The notes beneath the pieces are model-generated. The model worked only from the letters and a program-made list of their open reading frames with translations. It was not told the DNA's origin and did no database searches. From assembly GCA_944391395.1 (NCBI GenBank), contig CALXTI010000001.1, positions 82,065 through 146,064 of the forward strand: a stretch of 64,000 bases of DNA, given 5' to 3'. A program made the translations under genes and the position numbers. The first letter of the stretch is position 1, and every line of letters starts with the position of its first letter. The DNA comes from an uncultured Alphaproteobacteria bacterium (lineage in GTDB: Bacteria > Pseudomonadota > Alphaproteobacteria > RF32 > CAG-239). Of this stretch, positions 6,282-15,076 are shown one piece after another.

Positions 6282-8624
6282 TTAAAAATTTTCTGCGAGT
6301 TCGTAAACTTCGGAGTTGACGTAGTAGGTTTTGCGGGATCTTCCTGCTGTATTTCCTGCACGGGAAGATTTACAGCTTAGCCAATTTAAGTCAATGAGTC
6401 TGTTTGCAGCTGTTTCTGCTTGTTCCTTGCGGCGTAGATTCGGTACATTTCCGTTATTGTAAACATCACGCAAAATAAAACTTTGCGGTTTGTTTTCAAT
6501 AATCCACCGAGCTAAGGCGCGAGCCTCTATATTTTCGGTAGGGCTGTAATACATATTATAAACTCTTTCACACATTGGGGTTAAATATGTATCGTATAAC
6601 TCAATAGCCATTTGAACAGCCTCAAAACTAACCTCTGTCGGTTCGGGATATTCAGAATCCGCCCACCATAACAGTTCAAGCAGTAAAGCAAAACGTAAAA
6701 CATAGCCTTGACCTTTTCCAAGAAAATATTTCAGAATGCTTTCTTCCTGCTGTGATTTGTTTAAATGGGCAAGATACCATGTATTGAAAAGCTGTTGAGC
6801 CTCAATGCTTAACGGTAGGCATTTCTTTTGTGTCTCGGCATTATCTGCATACGGATCTAACAGAGAATCCAGTTTTTTAAATGCCGCCAACACACTTTCC
6901 GGCAAAACGATATTTTGCGGGATAGCAGCCGGTTTAAGCTCCGGATAGACCCATAGAAAGCGTGCGAGGAAACCGTCCCCGCGGTCGGAAAGAACCGTGT
7001 CTATGAGCCTTTGAGGCTGTATAGTACCGAAAACGGAAACAAGCAGATTTTGAATTTCTAACCGTTCATCGTCAAATTTGACACGATTGCAAACAAATTT
7101 ATTTCCGTTAAAAGCCTCCAACCAAAATCCGCGTTCTGAACCGTCGCTTTTGTAGCGGCTCATTCCGGAAACCCATGCCGACAATTCGTCGCGGAAGATA
7201 ATAGCCCCTTTGATGTTTCTTTCCATATCAGAGGTTAACGCCTCTTGGGTAGTATCGCCATAAACAAAGCGATAAGTTTGAGGCTTTGCTGGAATAATAG
7301 CGGAGCTCGGGAAATTGCTTGCAGTATCGGGATTTTCTTTGACTTTTTCTTCCCATTCTTTTTTGCGTTGCTTAGCAACTTCCTTTTCGCGTTTCCATTC
7401 CGCCAGTTTAGCAGAATACTTATTTTTTCGTGAAACCTCAATTTCATTGAGAATTTTACGAATGGGCGTAGTAGCCGGAGTTTTACCTGAGCTTGGTTCT
7501 CCTATTGCACCAATCCAAAGGCAACAAGATTCTTCCCAACCTGCCCAAGGGGAAATGCTACGGGATAAACCGACAACCCCTGCAGCACCAGCTAACAGAG
7601 AGAATGCGACATAATCAACAGGGGCGTTGGTGGTTTCAGACGTTTGAATTACCCAATCTTCCATTCCCTTAAATATTTTCGTATTTAATTTTGGAGCCGG
7701 AAGTAAATCCTTTGTTTTGAGGATATCCATATCCGGCTCAGAATCTGCCGGAATATTGCAATTTTCTTCCACAAACTTCAAAGCATTATCAAAAGTTTTT
7801 GTAGCTTCCTCTTTTGATAAGCCGGATTGTAATGCGGCATTTATTATATTTTGTTTAACTTCGTTCATATTTAAATATTCCTTTCTAGTGCGGTTTATTA
7901 GGCTAATGGCGCGCCGATAAAGTGTGTCGTTTCGTTCTCCCTCGGGTGCACTCGCAATTTCTTCTAGTACGCCTGAAACGGGAAAAGTTTGTTTTTCGGC
8001 ATTAGTAATCAAAGAGATTAACCAACTGGGAGCCTCAGGAAAACCTTGATTAGGAACAAAGTTTTCCCAAGTATAGCGGTGTCCATTCTCGTGGACTGAG
8101 GGCGGGGCAACCACATAACCACCGTTAGCCCGAATATCTATGTGGTCAGCAATTTTGCTTGTACTGCATTTTAGCTCTACATTTTCCGGCATTTTGAAAT
8201 ATAAATGCTTTCCCTTGCCGGTTATAACGGTAGGAACGTCAAGTTTGCCATAGATTAGTTCTAGACGGTTTAAAGATTTAAAACCTTGTTCGCCATCAAC
8301 ATCAACAACAAAAATATTGTTGATTTGTCCGGTGGGAATGCCAATGTTGCAATCGGGGAATTTTTTATTCCATTCTTGCAATACGACTTTATCCAAAGTA
8401 GCGTCCTTAAAACCCTTGGGGCAAAGAGGGAATTTACCTTGCTTTTTGACCGGAAAGGTTTTAATATTATTTTGAGCATAAAACATAGCAACATCTAAGA
8501 AATTACCAGTTTCCAAGATTTTGTTTATGTTCTGAGAAGATATTGCCGTATCTTCTCGTTTTTGGAGGGGAGAGGCTTGCGCCTCTCTCTCCTGTTTTTC
8601 GATTAAAAGATTTTTCATCTTCAT
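6282..8624 (-). CDS. primase-polymerase / DUF3987 replication protein, 780 aa
   Basis: Residues about 40-200 form a bifunctional primase-polymerase (Prim-Pol) domain: FPVKKQGKFPL, the metal-binding pair in FVVDVDG (D108, D110), GKHLYF with H140, and DIRANGGYVVAPPS (163-176). Residues about 310-700 match the DUF3987 helicase/ATPase type, with a P-loop GEPSSGKT at about 375-382 and a RDELSAW segment. Such fusions synthesise primers and unwind DNA for plasmids, phages and satellites. AGGAG lies 7 nt before the ATG. The start overlaps the upstream gene's stop (ATGA), so the two are translationally coupled. The element probably replicates autonomously after excision (inference). Confidence 0.85.
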   Translation of the reverse strand: MKMKNLLIEKQEREAQASPLQKREDTAISSQNINKILETGNFLDVAMFYAQNNIKTFPVKKQGKFPLCPKGFKDATLDKVVLQEWNKKFPDCNIGIPTGQINNIFVVDVDGEQGFKSLNRLELIYGKLDVPTVITGKGKHLYFKMPENVELKCSTSKIADHIDIRANGGYVVAPPSVHENGHRYTWENFVPNQGFPEAPSWLISLITNAEKQTFPVSGVLEEIASAPEGERNDTLYRRAISLINRTRKEYLNMNEVKQNIINAALQSGLSKEEATKTFDNALKFVEENCNIPADSEPDMDILKTKDLLPAPKLNTKIFKGMEDWVIQTSETTNAPVDYVAFSLLAGAAGVVGLSRSISPWAGWEESCCLWIGAIGEPSSGKTPATTPIRKILNEIEVSRKNKYSAKLAEWKREKEVAKQRKKEWEEKVKENPDTASNFPSSAIIPAKPQTYRFVYGDTTQEALTSDMERNIKGAIIFRDELSAWVSGMSRYKSDGSERGFWLEAFNGNKFVCNRVKFDDERLEIQNLLVSVFGTIQPQRLIDTVLSDRGDGFLARFLWVYPELKPAAIPQNIVLPESVLAAFKKLDSLLDPYADNAETQKKCLPLSIEAQQLFNTWYLAHLNKSQQEESILKYFLGKGQGYVLRFALLLELLWWADSEYPEPTEVSFEAVQMAIELYDTYLTPMCERVYNMYYSPTENIEARALARWIIENKPQSFILRDVYNNGNVPNLRRKEQAETAANRLIDLNWLSCKSSRAGNTAGRSRKTYYVNSEVYELAENF

Positions 8625-9037
8625 TTTATTTCTCCTGTTCTATAAAGGTTTTCAAATTTTTTCCGCTTAGCTTCTTGCTCTTCGGCTTGTTTTTGCTTTA
8701 ATTCCTGCAATTCTTTTTTTGCTGCGTTTATTCTTTTCTGAGGCTTTACACAAAATTCCCTTTCCAAATACTCAAGAACATCTTCAACATGATAGTAAAC
8801 GTATTTCCTGCTTCCTATATGCTCAGGATTCCGAATTCCCTCTTTAGGACTACTAGGGGCATCAAGATTCCTTAAAGTGTTTCTGCTAAGAAAGAAAAAC
8901 ATTTTGCAAAGCTGAACACGGCTTATAACGCCAAGTTTAGCCTCCTCAATAATTGCTTGTTTACATTTTTCAAAAAATTCCTTGCCCATAGGTTGAGGTA
9001 ATCTTTCAATATCTGCTTCACATGTTATTTTTTTCAT
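8621..9037 (-). CDS. small DNA-binding protein, MerR/AlpA-like, 138 aa
   Basis: The start is placed at the ATG at 9037 because AAGGAG lies 7 nt upstream; a longer frame to 9085 has no such site. The centre (ISRVQLCKMFFFLSRNTLRNLD, then YVYYHVEDVLEYLE) has the layout of a winged-helix excisionase/MerR-type domain: helix-turn-helix, wing, then a helix beginning with a DVLEYLE motif. The C-terminus is a Lys/Glu-rich helix. It sits between the integrase and replication genes, where phage satellites keep AlpA-type regulators that control excision. Regulator or directionality factor is therefore the likely role. The family match is weak. Confidence 0.6.
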   Translation of the reverse strand: MKKITCEADIERLPQPMGKEFFEKCKQAIIEEAKLGVISRVQLCKMFFFLSRNTLRNLDAPSSPKEGIRNPEHIGSRKYVYYHVEDVLEYLEREFCVKPQKRINAAKKELQELKQKQAEEQEAKRKKFENLYRTGEIK

Positions 9038-9186
9038 GGGTTTTCTCCTTAGGTTACAGAAAGCCACCATGGCCTTCTTACCCAAACAACGCGCGAAGGT
9101 CTGATTTCACCTTTTGGGGGTTCAAATATTTTTTGAAAACAAGCATTTTTAATAATTTGCATAATAATTTGGTAAAACTTCTCTTT

Positions 9187-10317
9187 TTATTCATTTAATC
9201 GGGCAACTGCTTGGCGTAACGTTTCATTAGCCAAGTGTGAATAGCGTTGTGTCATTGCAATATCGGAATGCCCCAACAATTCTTTTACTTCATAAAGGGA
9301 AACTCGCCTTTGAACTAATCGGCTCGCGAAAGTGTGCCGCAAAGAATGGAAAACTACTTTTTGCCGTCTGTCGGTAATACCGTCATTTAAGCCCAACGCC
9401 TTTACTGCTCTTTCGAAAGTCCGTGAAACGTGTTCAATCTTGCTTCCTGTTTTACTTTGGAAAACAAATTCGTTTCCCTCGCCTTGTGTTAGTTTAGAAA
9501 ATTCTTCTGCAACGCGGTTTGTCATATAGGCAAAACGATTCTTGCCGTTTTTAGTATCACGCAAAAACAACATTTTCTCTTCAAGGCTTACATCTGCCCA
9601 CGTTAATTTGAAAATTTCTCCGGCACGCAAACCACAATCAGCGGAAATGAGTGCCATTAAATAAACGGAATAACTATGTTTTTTGAGTTCTTCCAAAAGA
9701 TTGTTTAATTCTTCATCTGAAAGAAACTTCATTCGGCGATTATCTTCTTTTTTCAGTTCGTCAAATCTTGCAGCCGGATTATCTCCTGCAAAAAGTTCGT
9801 TTCTAATGGCAAAATTGAAAACTTGCCGCGTTAAAGCAATGGCATAATTCTTTGTGCGGTTGGATAAACGCTTTTTCTCCATAGGTTGCAACAACCTTAT
9901 GAGGCTAATGCGGCTAATGAGGTTTAACTTAACACCACCCAAAACAGGCTTTAACCACTTTTTATATAAATGGACTTCCCTGTCATAGGTTGATTTCTTA
10001 TCTTTATTTTGAATATGGGGTTGATAATATTCTTCAAAAAGCTCTGAGAACGTCATATTTGCCGCCTCATTAGCTATTTTTTCCTGCTCGCGCTGTTCGG
10101 TTTTCTCTCTTAAAGAAAGTGCTTTACCGGTTTTTATATCGCGTTTTAATTCGCTTAAAATTTCATAAGCCTGAGCTGCCGTAAATCCTTCCGATTTATA
10201 GCCGATGCTTTCTTCATACTGTTTACCATTCCGCGTATAGCGAATAGAAAAATAAATATCTTTTTTATTGTTGCGGATACATTCTTTTGTGCGTACCCCA
10301 GGAAAACTTTTGACCAT
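9187..10317 (-). CDS. int: tyrosine recombinase / integrase, 376 aa
   Basis: An N-terminal arm-binding region (about 1-75), a core-binding SAM-like helical domain (about 90-180) and the catalytic domain are in the usual order. All active-site residues are visible: R231 in GLRAGEI, H324-x-x-R327-H in HSLRHTF, H350 in LLGHSD and the nucleophile Y359 in QRYSHL. It catalyses integration and excision at the 42-nt tRNA-Trp core, whose right copy lies 175 nt upstream of its start. The segment encoding NLISRISLI (9925-9896) recurs inverted at 2692-2721. Confidence 0.92.
   Translation of the reverse strand: MVKSFPGVRTKECIRNNKKDIYFSIRYTRNGKQYEESIGYKSEGFTAAQAYEILSELKRDIKTGKALSLREKTEQREQEKIANEAANMTFSELFEEYYQPHIQNKDKKSTYDREVHLYKKWLKPVLGGVKLNLISRISLIRLLQPMEKKRLSNRTKNYAIALTRQVFNFAIRNELFAGDNPAARFDELKKEDNRRMKFLSDEELNNLLEELKKHSYSVYLMALISADCGLRAGEIFKLTWADVSLEEKMLFLRDTKNGKNRFAYMTNRVAEEFSKLTQGEGNEFVFQSKTGSKIEHVSRTFERAVKALGLNDGITDRRQKVVFHSLRHTFASRLVQRRVSLYEVKELLGHSDIAMTQRYSHLANETLRQAVARLNE
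9896..9925 (-). repeat. 30-nt inverted repeat partner of 2692-2721 (inside int)
   Basis: The reverse complement matches 2692-2721 at 28 of 30 positions. A shorter related 12-mer, GCCTCATTAGCT, is shared by 2712-2723 and 10064-10075. Confidence 0.6.
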
Positions 10318-10491
10318 TTTCTAAAACTCCGTCTTGTCCGTTTCTTTACCCTGATTATCTCCTAAAGAAACTGAAAAAACGAGTGCACCCAGGTACGCCT
10401 AAGTACGCCAAGCAAAAAATTTTTTTGCTTAAACGTATTGAAAAATCAATAAAAATGTAGGAAACTTAAATACTTGGAAAAATCAATTTGG
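10318..10491. other. right attachment arm of the element
   Basis: Non-coding DNA between the integrase start and attR. It contains two GTACGCC copies in direct repeat near 10394-10411, an AT palindrome near 10417-10435 (GCAAAAAA then TTTTTTTGC), and two copies of GAAAAATCAA near 10440 and 10478. Short repeats like these are what integrase and accessory proteins bind in attP arms, but binding is not shown. Confidence 0.45.
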
Positions 10492-10533
10492 GGTTTTGGA
10501 GACCGATGCTCTACCAACTGAGCTATACCCCTA
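10492..10533. repeat. attR: 42-nt copy of the tRNA-Trp 5' half
   Basis: Identical to 2408-2449. It carries the tRNA from its 5' end to the anticodon loop but no 3' half, so it is not a functional tRNA. Confidence 0.85.
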
Positions 10534-10554
10534 TTGTTAAAATAGATTGAATTA

Positions 10555-10583
10555 TTGATACACACATATCATAAATAAATCAA
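10555..10583 (-). promoter_or_regulatory. orphaned original promoter of tRNA-Trp
   Basis: On the minus strand TTGATT (10583-10578), a 17-nt spacer and TATCAA (10560-10555) lie about 22 nt before the tRNA 5' fragment. This is probably the ancestral promoter, now driving only the half-tRNA at attR and perhaps transcription into the element. Confidence 0.5.
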
Positions 10584-10616
10584 GCGTTTTTTTATAAAAC
10601 ATCGAACAAAAATCAT

Positions 10617-11288
10617 TTATTGAAATTTCCAGGCGATTGCACAAGTTTTCATGCTGCCGCAGTCGCATAATTGATATATATTTTCTAACGTGCCGGAAGC
10701 TATATCTTTAGACAGGATGGTCGTGTTGCTGCTTTGCAGTTCGGCAGCTGTCAAATTGCTGCTCTGAATGGTCAACTCGCCGTCGTTTTTGACAGTCATG
10801 CCTAAAAAACCGGTATCAATGTCGGAGCCCCAATCCGAGATGGCCAGTTCGCGGCATGTGTATGAATCGAGCCCGTTAAAAATCAAAATAAAACTTCCGT
10901 CTTTTTTGTAAGCGTCGTCCGCTGCGGAAATATATACCGAGCCGTTGGATTTGTTGATGATTTCCGTACGGTCTTCGCTAATCATCCTATTGGGAATTAA
11001 TCCGGAATTGATTAAGGTGATTTCATTAATTCCTTCATAGTCTTTGGCGCTGAAATACATACTGCGGATATTGGCAACAATGGTAGAAATTTCATCTTTG
11101 AGATCGTTAAGGCGTAAATTACGGCTGGCGGTAACATATCCGGCAATACCTCCCGTACTCAAAACGCCGACTATAAATAAGACTCCTAACATTTCAACCA
11201 TGGAACGCCCGCAAATTGACACATCTTTCGTCTTTTTTTGATTTTCAATTTGTACGATTGGGGTGTTTTTTTCCATGGCGTTATCCAT
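10617..11288 (-). CDS. prepilin-like protein (class III signal), 223 aa
   Basis: After a hydrophilic leader of about 27 residues comes GRSMVEMLGVLFIVGVLS, a type IV prepilin-type N-terminus: Gly before the cleavage site, Glu at mature position 5 and a hydrophobic helix. A prepilin peptidase would cut after the Gly. The rest is a globular domain of about 180 residues with four Cys clustered at the C-terminus (LCDCGSMKTCAIAW). The leader is unusually long compared with the two relatives at 26370 and 36943. No pilus assembly or secretion gene is adjacent. It probably encodes a pilin-like or pseudopilin-like surface protein. Confidence 0.7.
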   Translation of the reverse strand: MDNAMEKNTPIVQIENQKKTKDVSICGRSMVEMLGVLFIVGVLSTGGIAGYVTASRNLRLNDLKDEISTIVANIRSMYFSAKDYEGINEITLINSGLIPNRMISEDRTEIINKSNGSVYISAADDAYKKDGSFILIFNGLDSYTCRELAISDWGSDIDTGFLGMTVKNDGELTIQSSNLTAAELQSSNTTILSKDIASGTLENIYQLCDCGSMKTCAIAWKFQ

Positions 11289-11351
11289 TTATTTACTTTT
11301 ATGCATTACAATAGCACATCCTTTTAAATTTGTCGAATATATCTTTCGTCA

Positions 11352-11382
11352 TAGAAAAAACAAAAGCCCCGATCAGGGGCTT
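11352..11382 (-). terminator. terminator of typA
   Basis: AAGCCCC (11364-11370) and GGGGCTT (11376-11382) form a stem. On the minus strand it is followed by TTTTGTTTTTT. Confidence 0.85.
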
Positions 11383-11386
11383 CGTT

Positions 11387-13204
11387 TTAAGAAACAAGCT
11401 CGGGTTTGGCGCGTTTGCGCTGCAGCGGGTCTAAAATTTTCTTTCTTAATCGCAGCGATTTTGGCGTGACTTCAAGCAATTCGTCTGATTGTATATAAGA
11501 CAACGCCTGTTCCAAACTCAGTTTCCGCGGCGGAATCAAATCAATCGCCTCGTCTTTTCCGGCAGCGCGGATGTTGGTCAGCTGTTTGGCTTTGGTGGGG
11601 TTGACGTCCAAATCATTCGGCTTGGTATGCTCCCCGATAATCATGCCGATATAAACCGGACTGTTGTGCTCAATAAACATTGGTCCACGGTCTTGCAGTT
11701 TCCACAAAGCGTAAGCCACGGCCGTGCCGTTTTCGCTTGAAACCAACACGCCGGTGCGACGGCCTTCAATCTCGCCTTTATAAGGCTCGTAAGCATAGAA
11801 ACTGCGATTCATCACGCCGGTGCCGCGGGTGTCGGTCAAAAATTCGGAATGATAACCGATTAAACCGCGTGACGGAGCATGGAAAATCAACCGTACTTTG
11901 TTGCCGAGCTGAGAAGGTATCATTTCGGTCATTTCAGCTTTTCGCCGGCCGAGTTTTTCCACCACGGCGCCGGAAAATTCTTCATCCACGTCAATTACCA
12001 CTTCTTCAATCGGTTCCAGTAAATTTCCGTTCTCGTCTTTTTTCATTAAAACCCGCGGGCGGGAGATGGAAAGTTCAAAACCTTCGCGACGCATGGTTTC
12101 AATCAAAACGCCGAGTTGCAATTCGCCGCGGCCGGCAACTTCAAAGGAATCGCTGCTGTCGGTGCGTGAAATTTTTAAGGCAATGTTGCCCTCCGCTTCT
12201 TTGCAAAGCCTGTCCCAAATCATACGGGATGTAACCTTGTCGCCTTCGCGGCCGGCCAGCGGGGAATCGTTAACCGAGAAAGTCATGGCCAAAGTCGGCG
12301 GATCAATTGGCTGGGCGTGAATGGCATTGTTGACACTGTAATCGCAAATCGTATCGGCAACCGTTCCTTTGACAACACCGGCCACAGCGACAATATCGCC
12401 GGCAAAAGCCTCATCTAAGGCAACGCGTTCTAAGCCGCGGTAGGCTAAAATCTTGGTGATGCGGGTTCTTTCAACTTCGCCTTTATCATTGATAACCTTG
12501 ACCGAATCATTAAGTTTTAAACTTCCGGATTGAATTTTGCCGGTTAACAGGCGACCCAAAAACTTATCGGATTCAAGTGTGGTGACCAGCATGGAAAAAG
12601 GTTTGTCTTTATCGCATTGCGGCTCACTGACATAAGATAAAATCAATTCAAATAACGGGGTTAAATCTTTACGTTCGTCTTTTAGGTCTTTTACGGCCCA
12701 ACCGTTGCGGCCGGAGGCATACAAAACCGGAAAATCAAGTTGCTCATCATTGGCGTTTAAGCTGACGAACAAATCAAAAATTTCATTCAAGACCTCGTCG
12801 GGACGAGCATCCGGTTTGTCAGCCTTGTTAATAACGACAATCGGTTTTAAGCCGATTTTTAAAGCTTTACCCAAAACAAATTTTGTTTGCGGCATCGGAC
12901 CTTCGGAAGCGTCCACCAACAAAACAACGCCATCCACCATGGAAAGTATGCGTTCAACCTCACCGCCAAAATCCGCGTGACCCGGCGTATCCACAATATT
13001 AATATGTGTGCCGTGCCAGTTGACCGACGTGCATTTGGAAAGAATCGTAATCCCTCTCTCCCTCTCCAAATCATTGCTGTCCATAGCGCATTCCGCCACT
13101 TTCTGATTATCTCTGAACGTTCCGCTTTGTTTCAAAAGTCCATCCACCAGTGTTGTCTTTCCATGGTCGACATGGGCTATGATGGCGATATTTCTCATAC
13201 TCAT
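11387..13204 (-). CDS. typA: ribosome-binding GTPase TypA/BipA, 605 aa
   Basis: A translational GTPase of the EF-G family with the usual BipA length. G motifs are visible: AHVDHGKT (10-17), DTPGH (72-76) and NKAD (126-129). Domain II, two alpha/beta domains ([18 protein letters not shown] region) and the BipA-specific C-terminal domain follow. It binds the 70S ribosome and supports 50S assembly and stress or cold adaptation. It is monocistronic, with its own terminator. Its upstream region holds three tandem palindromic repeats, an unusual leader for this gene. Confidence 0.95.
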   Translation of the reverse strand: MSMRNIAIIAHVDHGKTTLVDGLLKQSGTFRDNQKVAECAMDSNDLERERGITILSKCTSVNWHGTHINIVDTPGHADFGGEVERILSMVDGVVLLVDASEGPMPQTKFVLGKALKIGLKPIVVINKADKPDARPDEVLNEIFDLFVSLNANDEQLDFPVLYASGRNGWAVKDLKDERKDLTPLFELILSYVSEPQCDKDKPFSMLVTTLESDKFLGRLLTGKIQSGSLKLNDSVKVINDKGEVERTRITKILAYRGLERVALDEAFAGDIVAVAGVVKGTVADTICDYSVNNAIHAQPIDPPTLAMTFSVNDSPLAGREGDKVTSRMIWDRLCKEAEGNIALKISRTDSSDSFEVAGRGELQLGVLIETMRREGFELSISRPRVLMKKDENGNLLEPIEEVVIDVDEEFSGAVVEKLGRRKAEMTEMIPSQLGNKVRLIFHAPSRGLIGYHSEFLTDTRGTGVMNRSFYAYEPYKGEIEGRRTGVLVSSENGTAVAYALWKLQDRGPMFIEHNSPVYIGMIIGEHTKPNDLDVNPTKAKQLTNIRAAGKDEAIDLIPPRKLSLEQALSYIQSDELLEVTPKSLRLRKKILDPLQRKRAKPELVS

Positions 13205-13210
13205 TCTTTT

Positions 13211-13542
13211 TCTCCTAAAAACCTGTCATGTCGTGATTTTGCAAGCTTGTGTACGCTTTTTTGTACACGGCGCTTTCAAAATCACTTCCAGCACAGGCTT
13301 TTATGAGAAAAAGTCAGTGCTGACCTAAAAACTTGTCATATCGTGCTTTTTGCAAGCTTGTGTACATCTTTTTGCACACAGCGCTTTCAAAATCACTTCC
13401 AGCACAGGCTTTTATGAGAAAAAGCCGGCGCTGACCTAAAAACTTGTCATATCGTGCTTTTTGCAAGCTTGTGTACGCTTTTTTGTACACGGCGCTTTCA
13501 AAATCACCTCCGGCACAGGCTTTTATGAGAAAAAGTCGGTGC
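13211..13542. repeat. three tandem 111-bp palindromic repeats upstream of typA
   Basis: Copies lie at 13211-13320 (110 bp), 13321-13431 and 13432-13542, about 90 percent alike by eye. Each can fold. In copy 1, GTGATTTTG pairs with CAAAATCAC, AAGC with GCTT and GTGTAC with GTACAC around a T-rich loop, with an outer CCTGT/ACAGG pair. Copies 2 and 3 have changes in the left arm. The first copy ends 7 nt before the typA start codon. No gene is visible within. Confidence 0.85.
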
Positions 13543-13881
13543 TGACCTAAAATTCTATCGTTTCTTCAAGTTTGTTCGGTGTATTCTTTGTATAATAATA
13601 AAGAACAAGCTTTTGATATTTTGCGCATGACAGCTGAAATTTTTTTGTACCATAGCGCGAAAATTTTAAATTTCAAGTTTTTTAGAAAAAAAATTGACTT
13701 TTGTGATTTTTGAGGATATACGAATAACACTATTTAATTATGGGCAAATTATTTCTTTATATATAAAGCATCCATCAAACATCAAAAATTTACTTTCTGC
13801 CATAATCTGATTTAGAAAACCCGATGGATGCAGCAAAAGCCACGATGTGATATCGTGGCTTTTGCCTTTTTTGCTTTCTTT
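13543..13881. other. AT-rich intergenic stretch with two hairpins
   Basis: No coding frame of note. It holds a long-range 9-bp inverted repeat (GCATCCATC at 13768-13776 with GATGGATGC at 13823-13831) and the terminator at 13833-13865. The first part is T/A-rich and may carry typA transcription signals. Confidence 0.4.
13833..13865. terminator. terminator after the Gfo/Idh gene
   Basis: A perfect 14-bp stem joins 13833-13846 (GCAAAAGCCACGAT) to 13852-13865. The flanking T-run is stronger on the plus strand; on the minus strand the tail is TTTTGC, so it may work in both directions. Confidence 0.7.
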
Positions 13882-14910
13882 TTATTCGGCGGCGATACTT
13901 AAAATTGAGGAAGAATCGTTAACGTCTTTAACAAATCCTAATTTGCGCTGAATTTCCCATATCACTTTCAATGCGTTCAGAGCATTTTCGCCGGTAATGC
14001 GCGGCGTTGCCTTGCCGCGGACGCAATCCATAAAATGACTGAGTTCGGCGCTTAAAGGCTGATTGGTCGGAATAAACAGTTGTTCGACGCTGCCCTTTAA
14101 GCCATAATTCATCCAATCTGGAATGCTGTCTTGGTTGACATAGGGCATACGTCCTTGTGAGTGAACGTTAATGCTCTGGTTGATGAAGTCCATGTCAATG
14201 TAGTTGGTATCGGTTGTTACCGTCAGGGTACGAACGCGCGCTTGTGTGATGCGGCTGGCCGTCAGGTTGGCGGTGGCTCCGGAAGCGAATTCCAAAATGG
14301 CGGTAACGTAATCTTTTCCTTCCGGTTTGTCCGGCGTCTTAACCGAGCAGGCTTGAATATTGGTTACCGGTGATTTTACCAAAGATTGAATGACCTCCAC
14401 ATCATGAATCATCAAATCCATGGCGACGTCTACGTCGGTAATTCGGCCGCTGGCCGCAGACATGCGTTGCGCTGTCAGCGAGCGGATTTTGGAGGTGTCT
14501 GATAAGATTTTACCCATTTGCTCAACAGCCGGATTGAAACGTTCAATGTGGCCGACCAATAAAGTAACATTGTTGTTTTTGGCAGCGTCAATCAACCGAT
14601 GGCAGCCATCTTCGGTGGTGGCTAACGGTTTTTCAATCAGGCAGTGAATGCCGCGGTTTAAGAAAAATTCCCCGACATCGGCGTGTGTGATTGATGTCGT
14701 GACAACGCTGATGGCATCAACATGTGCCGCAACTTCCTCCATGGAAGAAAAAGCTTTGATGCCAAACATTTCAGCCGCCGCTTTGGCAGCTTCGGGAAAA
14801 ATGTCATAAACGCCGATTAACTCGACTCCCGGTAAATTTTTATAGGTTCTTAAATGGTTTTTACCCATAACTCCGGCACCGATAACGGCAACTTTTATGG
14901 TATCAGTCAT
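13882..14910 (-). CDS. Gfo/Idh/MocA family oxidoreductase, 342 aa
   Basis: An NAD(P)-binding Rossmann domain begins with KVAVIGAGVMGKNHL (GAGVMG 11-16). EKPLA (93-97) is the family's conserved motif before the catalytic domain, which includes DLMIHDVEVIQSL and the C-terminal alpha/beta sheet. Members oxidise or reduce sugars and sugar nucleotides, often for cell-surface polysaccharides or lipid A precursors. Substrate cannot be told from sequence, and no sugar pathway genes are adjacent. Monocistronic. Confidence 0.85.
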   Translation of the reverse strand: MTDTIKVAVIGAGVMGKNHLRTYKNLPGVELIGVYDIFPEAAKAAAEMFGIKAFSSMEEVAAHVDAISVVTTSITHADVGEFFLNRGIHCLIEKPLATTEDGCHRLIDAAKNNNVTLLVGHIERFNPAVEQMGKILSDTSKIRSLTAQRMSAASGRITDVDVAMDLMIHDVEVIQSLVKSPVTNIQACSVKTPDKPEGKDYVTAILEFASGATANLTASRITQARVRTLTVTTDTNYIDMDFINQSINVHSQGRMPYVNQDSIPDWMNYGLKGSVEQLFIPTNQPLSAELSHFMDCVRGKATPRITGENALNALKVIWEIQRKLGFVKDVNDSSSILSIAAE

Positions 14911-15076
14911 GTAAATCCTCTTAAATACTATATAAATTTAGCCACCTTATAGCACAATTTTAGGGAAAATGCTTTTAAAAAGTTGTTACATATTGTTACA
15001 AAAAAGATTTTAGAGTTGACATGCTCAAAAAAAGTATAGGACTGTTGCGAAAAAATATTATCGGAGGTTTATTATT

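Larger units (their letters stand above)
2408..10533. mobile_element. tRNA-Trp integrated element, about 8.1 kb (phage-satellite-like)
   Basis: Bounded by perfect 42-nt direct repeats of the tRNA-Trp 5' half. A tyrosine integrase gene lies beside the right end, as is usual for such elements. Contents: a structured non-coding region, a six-gene plus-strand operon (nuclease-like protein to DnaB-like ATPase) and a minus-strand operon (small DNA-binding protein, primase-polymerase/DUF3987) converging on a shared terminator at 6241. There is no capsid, portal, terminase, tail, relaxase or type IV secretion gene. The combination of integrase, AlpA/MerR-like protein and primase-replication protein is known from phage-inducible chromosomal islands; assignment to that class is inference. 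The element is AT-richer than the core genes beyond 10.6 kb. Confidence 0.85.

Noticed and set aside
10492..10533. Second tRNA-Trp
   Set aside because: Only the 5' half is present; there is no T arm or acceptor 3' strand.
13211..13542. CRISPR array
   Set aside because: The units are 111 bp and directly adjacent with no spacers, and no cas genes are present. They are tandem repeats.
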